Source of the DNA: Peptostreptococcaceae bacterium
Lineage (GTDB): Bacteria > Bacillota > Clostridia > Peptostreptococcales > Peptostreptococcaceae
Direction: 5' to 3'
Assembly: GCA_017425305.1 (NCBI GenBank)
Contig: JAFOOW010000077.1
Coordinates: 1-16,694 of the forward strand
DNA: 16,694 bases
Part shown: piece after piece, positions 6,982 to 14,784 of the stretch
Layout: each line of letters begins with the position of its first letter
Numbering within the stretch: position 1 is the first letter of the stretch
Translations under genes and position numbers: made by a program
The notes under the pieces: generated by a model
What the model was told of the DNA's origin: nothing
The model's input: only the letters and a program-made list of their open reading frames with translations
Database searches by the model: none

Positions 6982-7428
6982 ATGAAGGTAATTTTATTAC
7001 AAGATGTTAAGAAAATGGGTAAAAAAGGTGATGTTATAGAAGCATCAGATGGATATGCTAGAAACTATTTATTTCCTAGGAAATTAGCAGAGGAAGCAAC
7101 TGCAAATGCGTTACATATAGTTAATGCAAAAAAAGAAAATGAAAGAAAAAAGAAATTAGCTGAATTAGAAGAAGCACAAAAATTAGCAGCTGAATTAAAA
7201 GGAAAAGAAGTTACTATAAATGCTAAGGCTGGAGATAATGGAAGACTATTTGGAGCAATAACTAATAAAGATATAGCAGAAGTTATAAACAGTAGTTTCA
7301 ACTTATCAATAGATAAAAAGAAAGTAGTTGTAAATACTATAAAAGTTGCTGGAACTTATGATGTAGAAGTTAAGCTATATCCAGAAGTATCTACAAAGAT
7401 GAAAGTTATTATTGTTCCTAAACAATAA
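6982..7428 (+). CDS. rplI: 50S ribosomal protein L9
   Basis: A 148-residue large-subunit protein. The N-terminal rRNA-binding domain has [21 protein letters not shown] and the [14 protein letters not shown] signature. A long charged connecting helix (about 41-75) joins it to the C-terminal domain ([14 protein letters not shown] through [15 protein letters not shown]). Length is standard. The frame is open from a GTG at 6973, but that lies within the AGGTG ribosome site, and L9 proteins begin MKVIL, so the ATG at 6982 is the start. It is followed after 12 bp by lonC. Confidence 0.97.
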   Translation: MKVILLQDVKKMGKKGDVIEASDGYARNYLFPRKLAEEATANALHIVNAKKENERKKKLAELEEAQKLAAELKGKEVTINAKAGDNGRLFGAITNKDIAEVINSSFNLSIDKKKVVVNTIKVAGTYDVEVKLYPEVSTKMKVIIVPKQ

Positions 7429-7440
7429 GGAGGATTAACA

Positions 7441-9339
7441 TTGAATTTATATAATGATAAGGTTAACTTAGAAGGAATATTAACAAGTGACCTACCAATA
7501 GAAGCAAAAGTGAATGTATTATTTGATGTATTAAAAAATGTTTTAGATGAAGGAGCAATTAGAGCTAGAACAGTAAGATTTAAGTTACAAAAATACGTTA
7601 ATTCAACAGAAATAAATGAAAGAATATATGCATTAAATGTTATAGCATCTGATGGAAATGGAGCAAAGGTTGTGCCAACAGATGAAACTGCACAAGAGGT
7701 TTTAGAAGATGTTATCTATTGGATATCAGAAAATATAGCAAAAAAATATGTTCAAAATAAGATAGAATCAGAAGTAGAAAAAGCTTTAGTTGAAAGACAA
7801 GATAAGTTTATGGATGAACTAAAGTTATCTATAATTAAAAAGCAAAAGGGAAAAGAAAACGCAAAAACTACAGCAAAATTAGAGAAGTTAGAAAAGTTAG
7901 ACTCAAAGAATATTAATAAAAATGTTATGTCACTTTTAAGACCGGAAAACTTCGAAGAAGTAGTAGGTCAAGAGAGAGCTGTAAGATCTTTAATATCAAA
8001 GATGTCATCACCATACCCTCAACATATAATACTTTATGGACCACCTGGAGTAGGGAAAACATCAGCGGCAAGACTTGCCTTAGAAGCAGCGAAGAAGTTA
8101 AAATTTACTCCTTTTGATGATGATTCAAAGTTTGTTGAAGTTGATGGAACTACATTAAGATGGGATCCAAGAGAAATAACAAATCCGTTATTAGGTTCAG
8201 TACATGATCCTATATATCAAGGTAGTAAAAAGGATTTAGCTGAAGTTGGGGTACCTGAGCCAAAGACGGGATTAGTTACTGAAGCTCATGGAGGAGTATT
8301 ATTTATAGATGAAATTGGTGAATTAGATGATATTCTTCAAAACAAATTATTAAAAGTATTAGAAGATAAGAGAGTAGAGTTTTCATCTTCTTACTATGAT
8401 CCAGATGATGAAAATATCCCAGCTTATATAAAATACTTATTTGATAAGGGAGCACCTGCAGATTTTGTTTTAATAGGTGCAACTACAAAAGATCCAAGCC
8501 AAATAAACCCAGCTTTAAGATCTAGATGTACAGAAGTTTACTTTGAGCCATTATCTTCAGTTGACATAGAAGGTATAGTTAATAATGCATCTGAAAAGTT
8601 AAATGTAGAGCTTGAAGAAGGTGTTGGAAAACTAATAAGCCAATATACTATTGAAGGTAGAAAGGCAGTAAATATATTATCTGATGCATATGGATATTCA
8701 TTATTTAATGCGAATGGTGAAGAAAATCAACATAAAATAACTTTAAAAGATGTTGAAGAGGTTATTTCAATAGGTAGATATTCTCCGTTTGAAAGATTAG
8801 ATAATTTAGATAAATGTGAAGTTGGTCACGTATATGGATTAGGCGTAAGTGGATTCTTAGGTTCTACTATAGAAATAGAAGCTACAGTATTTCCAGCTAA
8901 GAAAAAAGGGCATGGAACAATTAAGTTTAATGATACTGCAGGTTCTATGGCTAAAGACTCTGTATTTAATGCAGCATCTGTAATAAGAAAAATTACAGAT
9001 AAAGATATTAAGGATTATGATGTTCATGTTAATGTAATTGGTGGAGGTCAAATAGATGGACCATCAGCAGGAGCGGCTATTACTGTTTGTATAATTAGTG
9101 CTCTTACAGAAAGACCAATTCGTCAAGACGTTGCTATCACAGGGGAAATTTCTTTAAGAGGAAATGTTAAACCAGTTGGAGGTATATTTGAAAAGATATA
9201 CGGAGCTAGAAGAAAAGGAATTAAACTTGTTGCTATCCCTAAGGATAATGAAAAAGAAGTTCCTCTAGGACTTGAAGATATAGAAGTTAAATCTATAAGT
9301 CATATAGAGGAACTAATGGAGATAGTATTTGAGAAGTAA
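7441..9339 (+). CDS. lonC: Lon-family ATP-dependent protease LonC
   Basis: A 632-residue AAA+ serine protease of the LonC type (TIGR02903), reported as restricted to endospore formers. The N-terminal region (1-165) is helical and lacks the substrate-binding domain of LonA. I see no membrane segment, unlike LonB. The AAA+ module has Walker A GPPGVGKTS (200-208), Walker B VLFIDE (286-291) and an arginine-finger-like LRSRC (359-363). The protease domain carries catalytic S542 in GGGQIDGPSAG and K585 in GGIFEK, an intact Ser-Lys dyad. It starts with TTG: AAGGAGG (7427-7433) overlaps the rplI stop and ends 7 nt before it, and the next in-frame Met is far inside. It is the last gene of the operon, with a terminator 5 bp after the stop. 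Confidence 0.94.
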   Translation: MNLYNDKVNLEGILTSDLPIEAKVNVLFDVLKNVLDEGAIRARTVRFKLQKYVNSTEINERIYALNVIASDGNGAKVVPTDETAQEVLEDVIYWISENIAKKYVQNKIESEVEKALVERQDKFMDELKLSIIKKQKGKENAKTTAKLEKLEKLDSKNINKNVMSLLRPENFEEVVGQERAVRSLISKMSSPYPQHIILYGPPGVGKTSAARLALEAAKKLKFTPFDDDSKFVEVDGTTLRWDPREITNPLLGSVHDPIYQGSKKDLAEVGVPEPKTGLVTEAHGGVLFIDEIGELDDILQNKLLKVLEDKRVEFSSSYYDPDDENIPAYIKYLFDKGAPADFVLIGATTKDPSQINPALRSRCTEVYFEPLSSVDIEGIVNNASEKLNVELEEGVGKLISQYTIEGRKAVNILSDAYGYSLFNANGEENQHKITLKDVEEVISIGRYSPFERLDNLDKCEVGHVYGLGVSGFLGSTIEIEATVFPAKKKGHGTIKFNDTAGSMAKDSVFNAASVIRKITDKDIKDYDVHVNVIGGGQIDGPSAGAAITVCIISALTERPIRQDVAITGEISLRGNVKPVGGIFEKIYGARRKGIKLVAIPKDNEKEVPLGLEDIEVKSISHIEELMEIVFEK

Positions 9340-9344
9340 TGTAG

Positions 9345-9378
9345 ATTAAGCTTCCTATAGTAGGAAGCTTAATTTTAT
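9345..9378 (+). terminator. Rho-independent terminator after lonC
   Basis: A perfect 13-bp inverted repeat (9345-9357 and 9361-9373) is followed by a T-rich tail. The formal loop is only 3 nt, so the top base pairs probably open. Confidence 0.9.
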
Positions 9379-9431
9379 TATATGAAGAAAAGAATTTATT
9401 ATACAAATGAGATAGTAAAATTTATTCATTT

Positions 9432-9440
9432 TGATATAAT
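9432..9440 (+). promoter_or_regulatory. Extended -10 promoter element for dnaB
   Basis: TGATATAAT gives a consensus -10 (TATAAT, 9435-9440) preceded by TGn. The -35 region at 9412-9417 is weak, as is common for extended -10 promoters. It would transcribe dnaB, which sits alone between two terminators. Confidence 0.5.
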
Positions 9441-9496
9441 AGTTTTATATTTATAAAGATGAGAAATGTAATAAGAAATTGGGAGGTGGAACATTT

Positions 9497-10834
9497 ATGG
9501 AAGCACCTATGATGAGAAGTTTACCACAAAGTATAGAAGCAGAACAATCCGTTATAGGAGCAATGTTAATAGATAAAAGTGCTATTGCTCAAGTTTTAGA
9601 AAAGCTTAATGAAGATGATTTTTATAGGGATGGACATAAAGCAATATATAAAGCTGTACGCGAGATGTATGCTAAAGATATAGCAGTAGATTTAGTAACT
9701 CTATTAGAATATTTAAAAACTACTGATATGTTAGATAAAGCTGGAGGAGTTACATATATATCAGAATTAAGTTCATCTGTTCCTACAACTGCTAACTTAA
9801 GTTCATATATAAAAATAGTAGAAGAAAAGTCTACATTAAGAAAACTTATAAAGGCATCTACTTCTATTATTGAAGAGAGTTATAATAGTGGTGGAGATGT
9901 TGATAAGGTAATAGATTTAGCTCAAAAAAAGGTTTTTGATATAGCAGAAAAAAAGGATTCTAAGGAGTATGAATCTTTATCAAATGTACTTGAAAGAGGA
10001 TTTTTAGAAATAGAAAGACTATTTAATAACAGAGGAGCTATAACTGGAGTTGGTTCTGGAATTAAGGATTTAGATGCTAAAACTTCTGGATTTCAAAAGG
10101 GGGATATGGTACTGATTGCAGCTAGACCATCTATGGGGAAAACAACATTCTCTTTAAATATTGCGGAAAATGCAGCATTAAAAGAAGGGAAAAGTGTAGT
10201 TATATTCTCTCTAGAAATGTCTAAGGAACAATTAGCATATAAGCTTCTATGTTCTCAAGCAAATGTTGATATGCTTAAACTTAGAACTGGTAATTTAGAA
10301 GATGATGATTGGGAAAGAATTGCAAGAGCAACAGGACCATTATCAAAAGCAAAAATATATATAGATGATACTGCTGGTATTAGTGTAATGGATATGAGAT
10401 CTAAATGTAGAAAGATAAAAATGGAACATGGTATTGATATGATTCTTATTGACTACTTACAACTTATGTCGGGTAGTGCTGGTAGTGATAATAGACAACA
10501 AGAGGTATCTGAAATATCTAGATCTATTAAGGCTTTAGCAAAAGAAATGGAATGTCCAGTAATTGCATTATCTCAGCTATCTCGTGCACCTGAGCAAAGA
10601 GCAGACCATAGACCAATGTTATCTGACTTAAGAGAGTCAGGGTCAATTGAACAGGATGCTGACGTTGTTATGTTTTTATATAGAGATGAATACTATAATA
10701 AAGAAACTGAAGAAAAAGGAATAGGTGAATGTATTATAGCTAAACAAAGAAACGGTCCAGTTGGAACTGTTAGAATGGCATGGATAGGAGCGCACTCTAA
10801 ATTTGCTGATCTTGATTTAGTACATAAAGAATAG
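9497..10834 (+). CDS. dnaB: Replicative DNA helicase DnaB
   Basis: A 445-residue hexameric helicase that unwinds the replication fork (the gene called dnaC in Bacillus subtilis). The N-terminal primase-interacting domain (about 10-150) begins RSLPQSIEAEQSVIGAML. The C-terminal RecA-like domain has Walker A ARPSMGKTT (209-217), FSLEMS (237-242), Walker B MILIDYLQLM (315-324), LSQLSRAPEQR (358-368), LSDLRESGSIEQDAD (375-389) and IAKQRNGP (414-421). No intein is present. The frame opens at a TTG at 9479, but GGGAGGTGG at 9481-9489 places the start at the ATG 9497. It has its own promoter element and terminator. Confidence 0.97.
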   Translation: MEAPMMRSLPQSIEAEQSVIGAMLIDKSAIAQVLEKLNEDDFYRDGHKAIYKAVREMYAKDIAVDLVTLLEYLKTTDMLDKAGGVTYISELSSSVPTTANLSSYIKIVEEKSTLRKLIKASTSIIEESYNSGGDVDKVIDLAQKKVFDIAEKKDSKEYESLSNVLERGFLEIERLFNNRGAITGVGSGIKDLDAKTSGFQKGDMVLIAARPSMGKTTFSLNIAENAALKEGKSVVIFSLEMSKEQLAYKLLCSQANVDMLKLRTGNLEDDDWERIARATGPLSKAKIYIDDTAGISVMDMRSKCRKIKMEHGIDMILIDYLQLMSGSAGSDNRQQEVSEISRSIKALAKEMECPVIALSQLSRAPEQRADHRPMLSDLRESGSIEQDADVVMFLYRDEYYNKETEEKGIGECIIAKQRNGPVGTVRMAWIGAHSKFADLDLVHKE

Positions 10835-10836
10835 CT

Positions 10837-10884
10837 AAAAATACTCTAAAGTTTGTAATTATTAAAACTTTAGAGTATTTTTTA
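10837..10884 (+). terminator. Rho-independent terminator after dnaB
   Basis: A long AT-rich perfect stem (18 bp, arms 10837-10854 and 10865-10882, 10-nt loop) ends in a run of T. It begins 2 bp after the dnaB stop codon. Confidence 0.88.
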
Positions 10885-10895
10885 TAAATATAAGC

Positions 10896-10977
10896 TGTGG
10901 ATAAATTTAAAAGCATTTTAAATAGTGAAAAAGATTTTTATCTGTGGAAAACTTTAAATAAATTAAAGTGTGGATAA
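10896..10977. promoter_or_regulatory. Cluster of three DnaA boxes between dnaB and proC
   Basis: Two perfect DnaA boxes (TGTGGATAA, the reverse complement of TTATCCACA) lie at 10896-10904 and 10969-10977. A one-mismatch box (TGTGGAAAA) lies at 10943-10951. All three have the same orientation, with start-to-start distances of 47 and 26 bp, in non-coding DNA flanked by A/T tracts. This resembles the origin-proximal DnaA-box clusters known to control initiation in Bacillus subtilis. The third box sits where the -35 of the proC promoter would be, so DnaA could also affect proC. No dnaA, dnaN or rpmH is in the window, so this is probably not the replication origin itself. Confidence 0.7.
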
Positions 10978-10997
10978 TTTTTTTGTTAGTATATAGA

Positions 10998-11003
10998 TAT
11001 AAT
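10998..11003 (+). promoter_or_regulatory. Candidate -10 element for proC
   Basis: TATAAT lies about 40 bp before the proC start. No good -35 is visible at the right distance; that position overlaps the end of the third DnaA box (10969-10977). Confidence 0.35.
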
Positions 11004-11044
11004 AGTTTTATTATAGAATAATAAAAGAAGGGTGGAAAAGAACT

Positions 11045-11845
11045 ATGAATAAAAAAATTGGTTTTATAGGCTGCGGAAATATGGGAAAAGCTATGCTGGG
11101 TAGCATAGTTAAATCAGATAATATTATATTAGAGAATATAATGGTATCTACAAAAAGTAAAACCTCAGCACAAAGTATTAGTCTTGAGTTTGGAGTAAAA
11201 GCAAGTACAAATAATATTGAAGTAGCAAAAAATTCAGATATAATATTTTTAGCAGTTAAGCCTTATTTCTTTAAGGAAGTTATAGAAGAAGTAAAAGAAA
11301 GTATTAAGGAAGATGCAATTGTTATTTCTATAGCTGCAGGTATTACAATAGATCAAATTGAGCAATGGTTCAATAAGAGAGTTAAAGTTGTTAGAACAAT
11401 GCCTAATACTCCAGCATTAGTTGGAGAGGGAATGTCAGCTATATGTCCAAATAAAAATATAACAGAAGAAGAATTAAAGTATGTTGGTGAGTTATATAAT
11501 TTGTTCGGTAAGTATGAACTTCTTGAAGAAAAAGATTTTCATGCATTTATAGCATTATGTGGTTCATCTCCGGCTTATGTATTTATGTTTATTGAAGCAA
11601 TGGCAGATGCAGGGGTTAAACTAGGAATACCTAGGGCTAAAGCTTATAAATTAGCAGAACAATCTATACTAGGCTCAGCTAAATTAGCATTAGAGACAGG
11701 GAAGCATCCTGGAGTGCTTAAGGATGAAGTATGTTCTCCAGGTGGAACTACTATAGAGGCAGTTAATGACCTTGAGAAGAATGGATTTAGAAGTACTGTA
11801 ATAAGTGCTATTGAGAAGTGTGCAGATAAGTCTAAAAATATGTAA
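11045..11845 (+). CDS. proC: Pyrroline-5-carboxylate reductase
   Basis: A 266-residue enzyme for the last step of proline synthesis, the NAD(P)H-dependent reduction of 1-pyrroline-5-carboxylate. The N-terminal Rossmann motif GFIGCGNMG is at 6-14, FLAVKPY at 68-74 and the conserved VRTMPNTPA at 116-124. The dimerization and active-site domain has GSSPAYVFMFIEAMADAG (173-190) and the P5CR signature LKDEVCSPGGTTIEAV (225-240). Length is typical. AAGGGTGG at about 11028-11035 precedes the ATG. proA and proB are not nearby, so proC stands alone, between the DnaA-box region and a terminator shared with the convergent malic enzyme gene. Confidence 0.96.
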   Translation: MNKKIGFIGCGNMGKAMLGSIVKSDNIILENIMVSTKSKTSAQSISLEFGVKASTNNIEVAKNSDIIFLAVKPYFFKEVIEEVKESIKEDAIVISIAAGITIDQIEQWFNKRVKVVRTMPNTPALVGEGMSAICPNKNITEEELKYVGELYNLFGKYELLEEKDFHAFIALCGSSPAYVFMFIEAMADAGVKLGIPRAKAYKLAEQSILGSAKLALETGKHPGVLKDEVCSPGGTTIEAVNDLEKNGFRSTVISAIEKCADKSKNM

Positions 11846-11849
11846 ATTA

Positions 11850-11891
11850 AAATAATAGAAGTTGAAATTCATATTTCAACTTCTATTATTT
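11850..11891. terminator. Bidirectional terminator between proC and the malic enzyme gene
   Basis: A perfect 18-bp inverted repeat (11850-11867 and 11874-11891) with a 6-nt loop has A-rich left and T-rich right ends. It lies 5 bp after the proC stop and 24 bp from the stop of the convergent malic enzyme gene. Confidence 0.88.
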
Positions 11892-11915
11892 ATATAATTA
11901 ATTTTATAATCACAA

Positions 11916-13088
11916 TTAAATAGTTGCAACTCCAGAACGAATAGCAGCTTCTTTAACAGCTTCTGATACTTTTCTTTGAACATCTAAATTAAAGGCTTTT
12001 GGAATTATATAATTTGGATTTAACTCTTCATCTGAAACTGAATTAGCAATTGCAAGAGCAGCAGCTATTTTCATTTCTTCATTTATTTCTTTAGCTCGAA
12101 CATCTAAAGCACCTCTAAATATTCCAGGAAAAGCTAGCACATTATTTATTTGATTAGGAAAATCAGAACGACCAGTACCAATAATTTTAGCACCAGCATC
12201 CTTAGCGTCCTCAGGGAAAATTTCTGGAGTTGGATTTGCCATAGCGAAAATAATAGCATCAGAATTCATTGAGGCAACCATTTCCTTTGATAATATATTT
12301 GGTGCAGAAACACCTATAAATACATCAGAATTTTTAATAACATCCTTTAATAAGCCAGATTCGTTATTAGGATTAGTTATATTAGAAAGTTCTTCAAAAT
12401 AAGGATTAGTATAGGTAGAATTTCTATTTAAAGAACCATTTTTATCGCATACAATAATATTTTTTGCTCCATAAGATAATAATAATTTAGTTATAGCAGT
12501 ACCTGCAGAGCCTGCACCATTAACTACAATTTTTAGATTTTTAATTTCTTTATTAACTATTTTTAAAGCATTTATTAGTCCTGATAAGACTATGATAGCA
12601 GTACCATGCTGGTCATCATGGAAAACAGGTATGTTTAATCGCTCTTTTAATCTTTTTTCAATTTCAAAACATCTAGGAGCAGATATGTCTTCTAAATTAA
12701 CTCCACCCAGGGTAGGAGCAATTCTAACAACAGTTTCAACTATTTCATCAACATTTTTAGTATCAAGAACTATAGGAAAAGCATCAACATCAGCAAATTC
12801 TTTGAATAATATAGACTTACCTTCCATAACTGGCAAAGAAGCTAAAGGACCAATATCACCAAGGCCTAGTACAGCAGTACCATCAGATATTACAGCTACT
12901 GTATTCCACTTTCTAGTATATACATAAGCTAATGATGGATTTTTATGTATTTCTCTACAAGGTTCAGCTACACCAGGGGTATAAGCTAGAGAAAGGTCTT
13001 TTTCGTTTTTAATTTTAACTCTGGATAATACTTCTAATTTACCTTTTATTTCTTTGTGAAAATTTAATGATTCTTCATATATACTCAT
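11916..13088 (-). CDS. NAD(P)-dependent malic enzyme
   Basis: A 390-residue short-form bacterial malic enzyme that decarboxylates malate to pyruvate with reduction of NAD(P). Visible are the tyrosine motif YTPGVAEP (Y36), SDGTAVLGLGDIGP (68-81), the lysine motif MEGKSILFKEFADVDAFP (K91), metal ligands in LEDISAPR (E133, D134) and FHDDQHGTA (D158, D159), and the dinucleotide-binding GAGSAG (191-196). There is no C-terminal phosphotransacetylase-like domain as in MaeB, so this is the ~390-residue type. Cofactor preference cannot be read with confidence. AAGGAG at 13096-13101 supports the ATG. It is transcribed alone from a strong promoter in the region shared with divergent purA, where a PurBox-like inverted pair overlaps the promoter. 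Confidence 0.94.
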   Translation of the reverse strand: MSIYEESLNFHKEIKGKLEVLSRVKIKNEKDLSLAYTPGVAEPCREIHKNPSLAYVYTRKWNTVAVISDGTAVLGLGDIGPLASLPVMEGKSILFKEFADVDAFPIVLDTKNVDEIVETVVRIAPTLGGVNLEDISAPRCFEIEKRLKERLNIPVFHDDQHGTAIIVLSGLINALKIVNKEIKNLKIVVNGAGSAGTAITKLLLSYGAKNIIVCDKNGSLNRNSTYTNPYFEELSNITNPNNESGLLKDVIKNSDVFIGVSAPNILSKEMVASMNSDAIIFAMANPTPEIFPEDAKDAGAKIIGTGRSDFPNQINNVLAFPGIFRGALDVRAKEINEEMKIAAALAIANSVSDEELNPNYIIPKAFNLDVQRKVSEAVKEAAIRSGVATI

Positions 13089-13121
13089 AAATAAACTCCT
13101 TAAAAATAGATTTACAATATT

Positions 13122-13150
13122 ATTATACGAATTATAATTATATAAATCAA
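13122..13150 (-). promoter_or_regulatory. Sigma-A promoter of the malic enzyme gene
   Basis: On the minus strand TTGATT (13150-13145) and a consensus TATAAT (13127-13122) are separated by exactly 17 bp. Transcription would start near 13115, leaving a leader of about 27 nt with the AAGGAG site. Confidence 0.7.
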
Positions 13151-13163
13151 AAAGATATTCGTA
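13126..13163. promoter_or_regulatory. PurBox-like inverted CGAA pair between malic enzyme and purA
   Basis: TACGAAT (13126-13132) and its exact reverse complement ATTCGTA (13157-13163) form a 7-bp inverted repeat 24 bp apart. The CGAA cores are separated by 26 bp. Two inverted boxes with central CGAA at this spacing are the arrangement described for the Bacillus-type purine repressor PurR, and purA is a PurR target in Bacillus. Bases flanking the cores (A and T) differ from the usual C. One site overlaps the malic enzyme -10. Confidence 0.45.
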
Positions 13164-13177
13164 AAAATATTGAAATT

Positions 13178-13206
13178 TTGCAAGTGGTCTGATAGGATAA
13201 TATATG
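13178..13206 (+). promoter_or_regulatory. Weak candidate promoter for purA
   Basis: TTGCAA (13178-13183) is 17 bp before TATATG (13201-13206). An overlapping alternative is TTGAAA (13170-13175) with TAGGAT (13193-13198). Neither -10 is good, and I cannot choose between them. Confidence 0.25.
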
Positions 13207-13259
13207 GAATTATTATTGTAAATATGATTTATAAATATTTCTTAAGAGGAGGCATATAT

Positions 13260-14546
13260 ATGTCAACATTTATTGTATTAGGAGCCCAATGGGGAGATGA
13301 AGGTAAAGGAAAAATGACAGATTATTTAGCTGAAGAAGCTAATGTAGTTGTTAGATATCAAGGTGGTAATAACGCTGGACATACGGTAGAGGTAGGAGAT
13401 AAGCAATATAAACTTCACTTAATACCATCAGGTATATTACATGATGAAAAGCTTAATGTAATAGGAAATGGCGTTGTTATAGATCCTATAGCTTTCTTTT
13501 CAGAAATAGATTACTTACAAGAAGAGGGAGTAAAAGTAAACCCAGAAAAATTAATAGTTAGCGATAGAGCTCATATAATTATGCCATATCATAAAATTTT
13601 GGATAAATTAAAAGAGCAAGCAAGAGGAAAAAATGATATAGGAACTACAGGAAAGGGAATAGGTCCTTGTTATACTGATAAGTTTGAAAGATGTGGAATA
13701 AGAGTTTGTGATCTTATAGATAAAGAAGTATTTAAAGAAAAGCTAAGTGAAAACATAGAAATGAAGAATAAGTATATAGTAAATGTTTTGGGTGGAGAAG
13801 CTTTAAACTTTGATGAAATATATGAAGAATACTCTAAGTACGGAGAGAGATTAAAACCATTTGTAAGAGATACATCAGTTACAGTATACAATGAAATTAA
13901 AGAAAATAAATCAGTTTTATTTGAAGGTGCTCAAGGTATGTTATTAGATATAGACTATGGTACATATCCATTTGTAACATCATCAAATACAACTGCGGGT
14001 GGAGTAGCTAATGGTGTTGGTATAGGACCAAATATGATTACTAATGCTGTAGGTATAGCTAAGGCGTATACTACAAGAGTTGGTAAAGGACCTTTCCCAA
14101 CAGAGTTAGAAAATGAAACTGGAGAATGGATAAGAGAAAAAGGTCATGAGTATGGAGTAACTACAGGTAGATCAAGAAGATGTGGTTGGCTTGATATAGT
14201 TATACTAAAAACTTCAGTTAGAGTTAGTGGATTAACTTCATTAGCTGTAACTAAAATAGATACATTAGCTGGTTTAGAAAAAGTCATGATGTGTGTTGGA
14301 TATAAGTTCAATGGTGAAGTTATAGATTACTTCCCAGCTAGCTTAGAAGACTTAGCTAAATGTGAACCTATATATGAAGAATTTGATGGATGGGATGAAA
14401 GTGTGGCAGAAGCTAGAAGCTATGACGAATTACATCCAAATGCAAGAAAGTATTTAGAAAGAATAGAAGAATTAACAGAAACTAGAATATCAATAGTATC
14501 AGTAGGTCCAAGAAGAGACCAAACTATGAGAGTTAAGCCTTTATAA
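13260..14546 (+). CDS. purA: Adenylosuccinate synthetase
   Basis: A 428-residue enzyme that joins IMP and aspartate using GTP to form adenylosuccinate, the first committed step to AMP. The N-terminal [11 protein letters not shown] loop (8-18) carries the catalytic D13. GGNNAGHT (35-42) gives H41. GTTGKGIGP (128-136), FEGAQG near 222 and [10 protein letters not shown] near 300 are typical IMP- and GTP-binding segments. Length is standard. The frame is open upstream to 13170, but AGAGGAGG at 13245-13252 and homology fix the ATG at 13260. It is monocistronic, with a terminator after it. It diverges from the malic enzyme gene, and PurR control is possible from the paired CGAA sites about 100-130 bp upstream. 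Confidence 0.97.
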   Translation: MSTFIVLGAQWGDEGKGKMTDYLAEEANVVVRYQGGNNAGHTVEVGDKQYKLHLIPSGILHDEKLNVIGNGVVIDPIAFFSEIDYLQEEGVKVNPEKLIVSDRAHIIMPYHKILDKLKEQARGKNDIGTTGKGIGPCYTDKFERCGIRVCDLIDKEVFKEKLSENIEMKNKYIVNVLGGEALNFDEIYEEYSKYGERLKPFVRDTSVTVYNEIKENKSVLFEGAQGMLLDIDYGTYPFVTSSNTTAGGVANGVGIGPNMITNAVGIAKAYTTRVGKGPFPTELENETGEWIREKGHEYGVTTGRSRRCGWLDIVILKTSVRVSGLTSLAVTKIDTLAGLEKVMMCVGYKFNGEVIDYFPASLEDLAKCEPIYEEFDGWDESVAEARSYDELHPNARKYLERIEELTETRISIVSVGPRRDQTMRVKPL

Positions 14547-14553
14547 GGTAATA

Positions 14554-14600
14554 AAAATAGTTGTATAAAATAGTTAATATTTTTATACAACTTATTTTTA
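14554..14600 (+). terminator. Rho-independent terminator after purA
   Basis: GTTGTATAAAA (14560-14570) pairs with TTTTATACAAC (14581-14591). The A-rich flank and T-rich tail extend the stem with one bulge. It starts 8 bp after the purA stop. Confidence 0.83.
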
Positions 14601-14720
14601 TTTAGAATAATATTTATTGGTATAGTACAAAATATAAATAATTTAAATTAAGTGTATAAATTTATTAAAGAAAATTTTTATTTATAATATTTATTAGCAT
14701 TAAGAAACTAATATAATATG

Positions 14721-14745
14721 AGAACCCGTTTAAGGGTTCTTTTTA
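14721..14745 (+). terminator. Isolated terminator-like hairpin upstream of the thioesterase gene
   Basis: AGAACCC (14721-14727) pairs with GGGTTCT (14734-14740) around a 6-nt loop, then a T run. It is about 120 bp beyond the purA terminator and 40 bp before the thioesterase GTG. No gene ends here. TATAAT sequences at 14683-14688 and 14712-14717 have no convincing -35. It may stop read-through, end a short RNA, or attenuate the downstream gene. No T-box or known riboswitch motif is visible in 14601-14720, and I see nothing else there. Confidence 0.6.
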
Positions 14746-14784
14746 ATAATTTTATATATAAATATTTGATAAGGGGTGTAGAAA

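Noticed and set aside
7065..7301. Open reading frame antisense to rplI
   Set aside because: It is the shadow of a clear L9 gene, low in complexity and without a start signal.
10885..11044. The DnaA-box cluster as the chromosomal replication origin
   Set aside because: No dnaA, dnaN, rpmH or recF flanks it, and no clear DnaA-trio repeat follows the first box on the minus strand. A regulatory DnaA-box cluster fits better.
12592..12927. Open reading frame antisense to the malic enzyme gene
   Set aside because: It has no ribosome site, and its composition is that of the complement of a well-supported gene with catalytic motifs.
13170..13259. N-terminal extension of PurA by 30 residues
   Set aside because: The extension is unlike PurA proteins, covers the promoter region, and a strong AGAGGAGG site precedes the ATG at 13260.
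14721..14745. T-box or other known riboswitch upstream of the thioesterase
   Set aside because: No T-box consensus or recognisable aptamer core is visible upstream; only a simple hairpin and T run are present.
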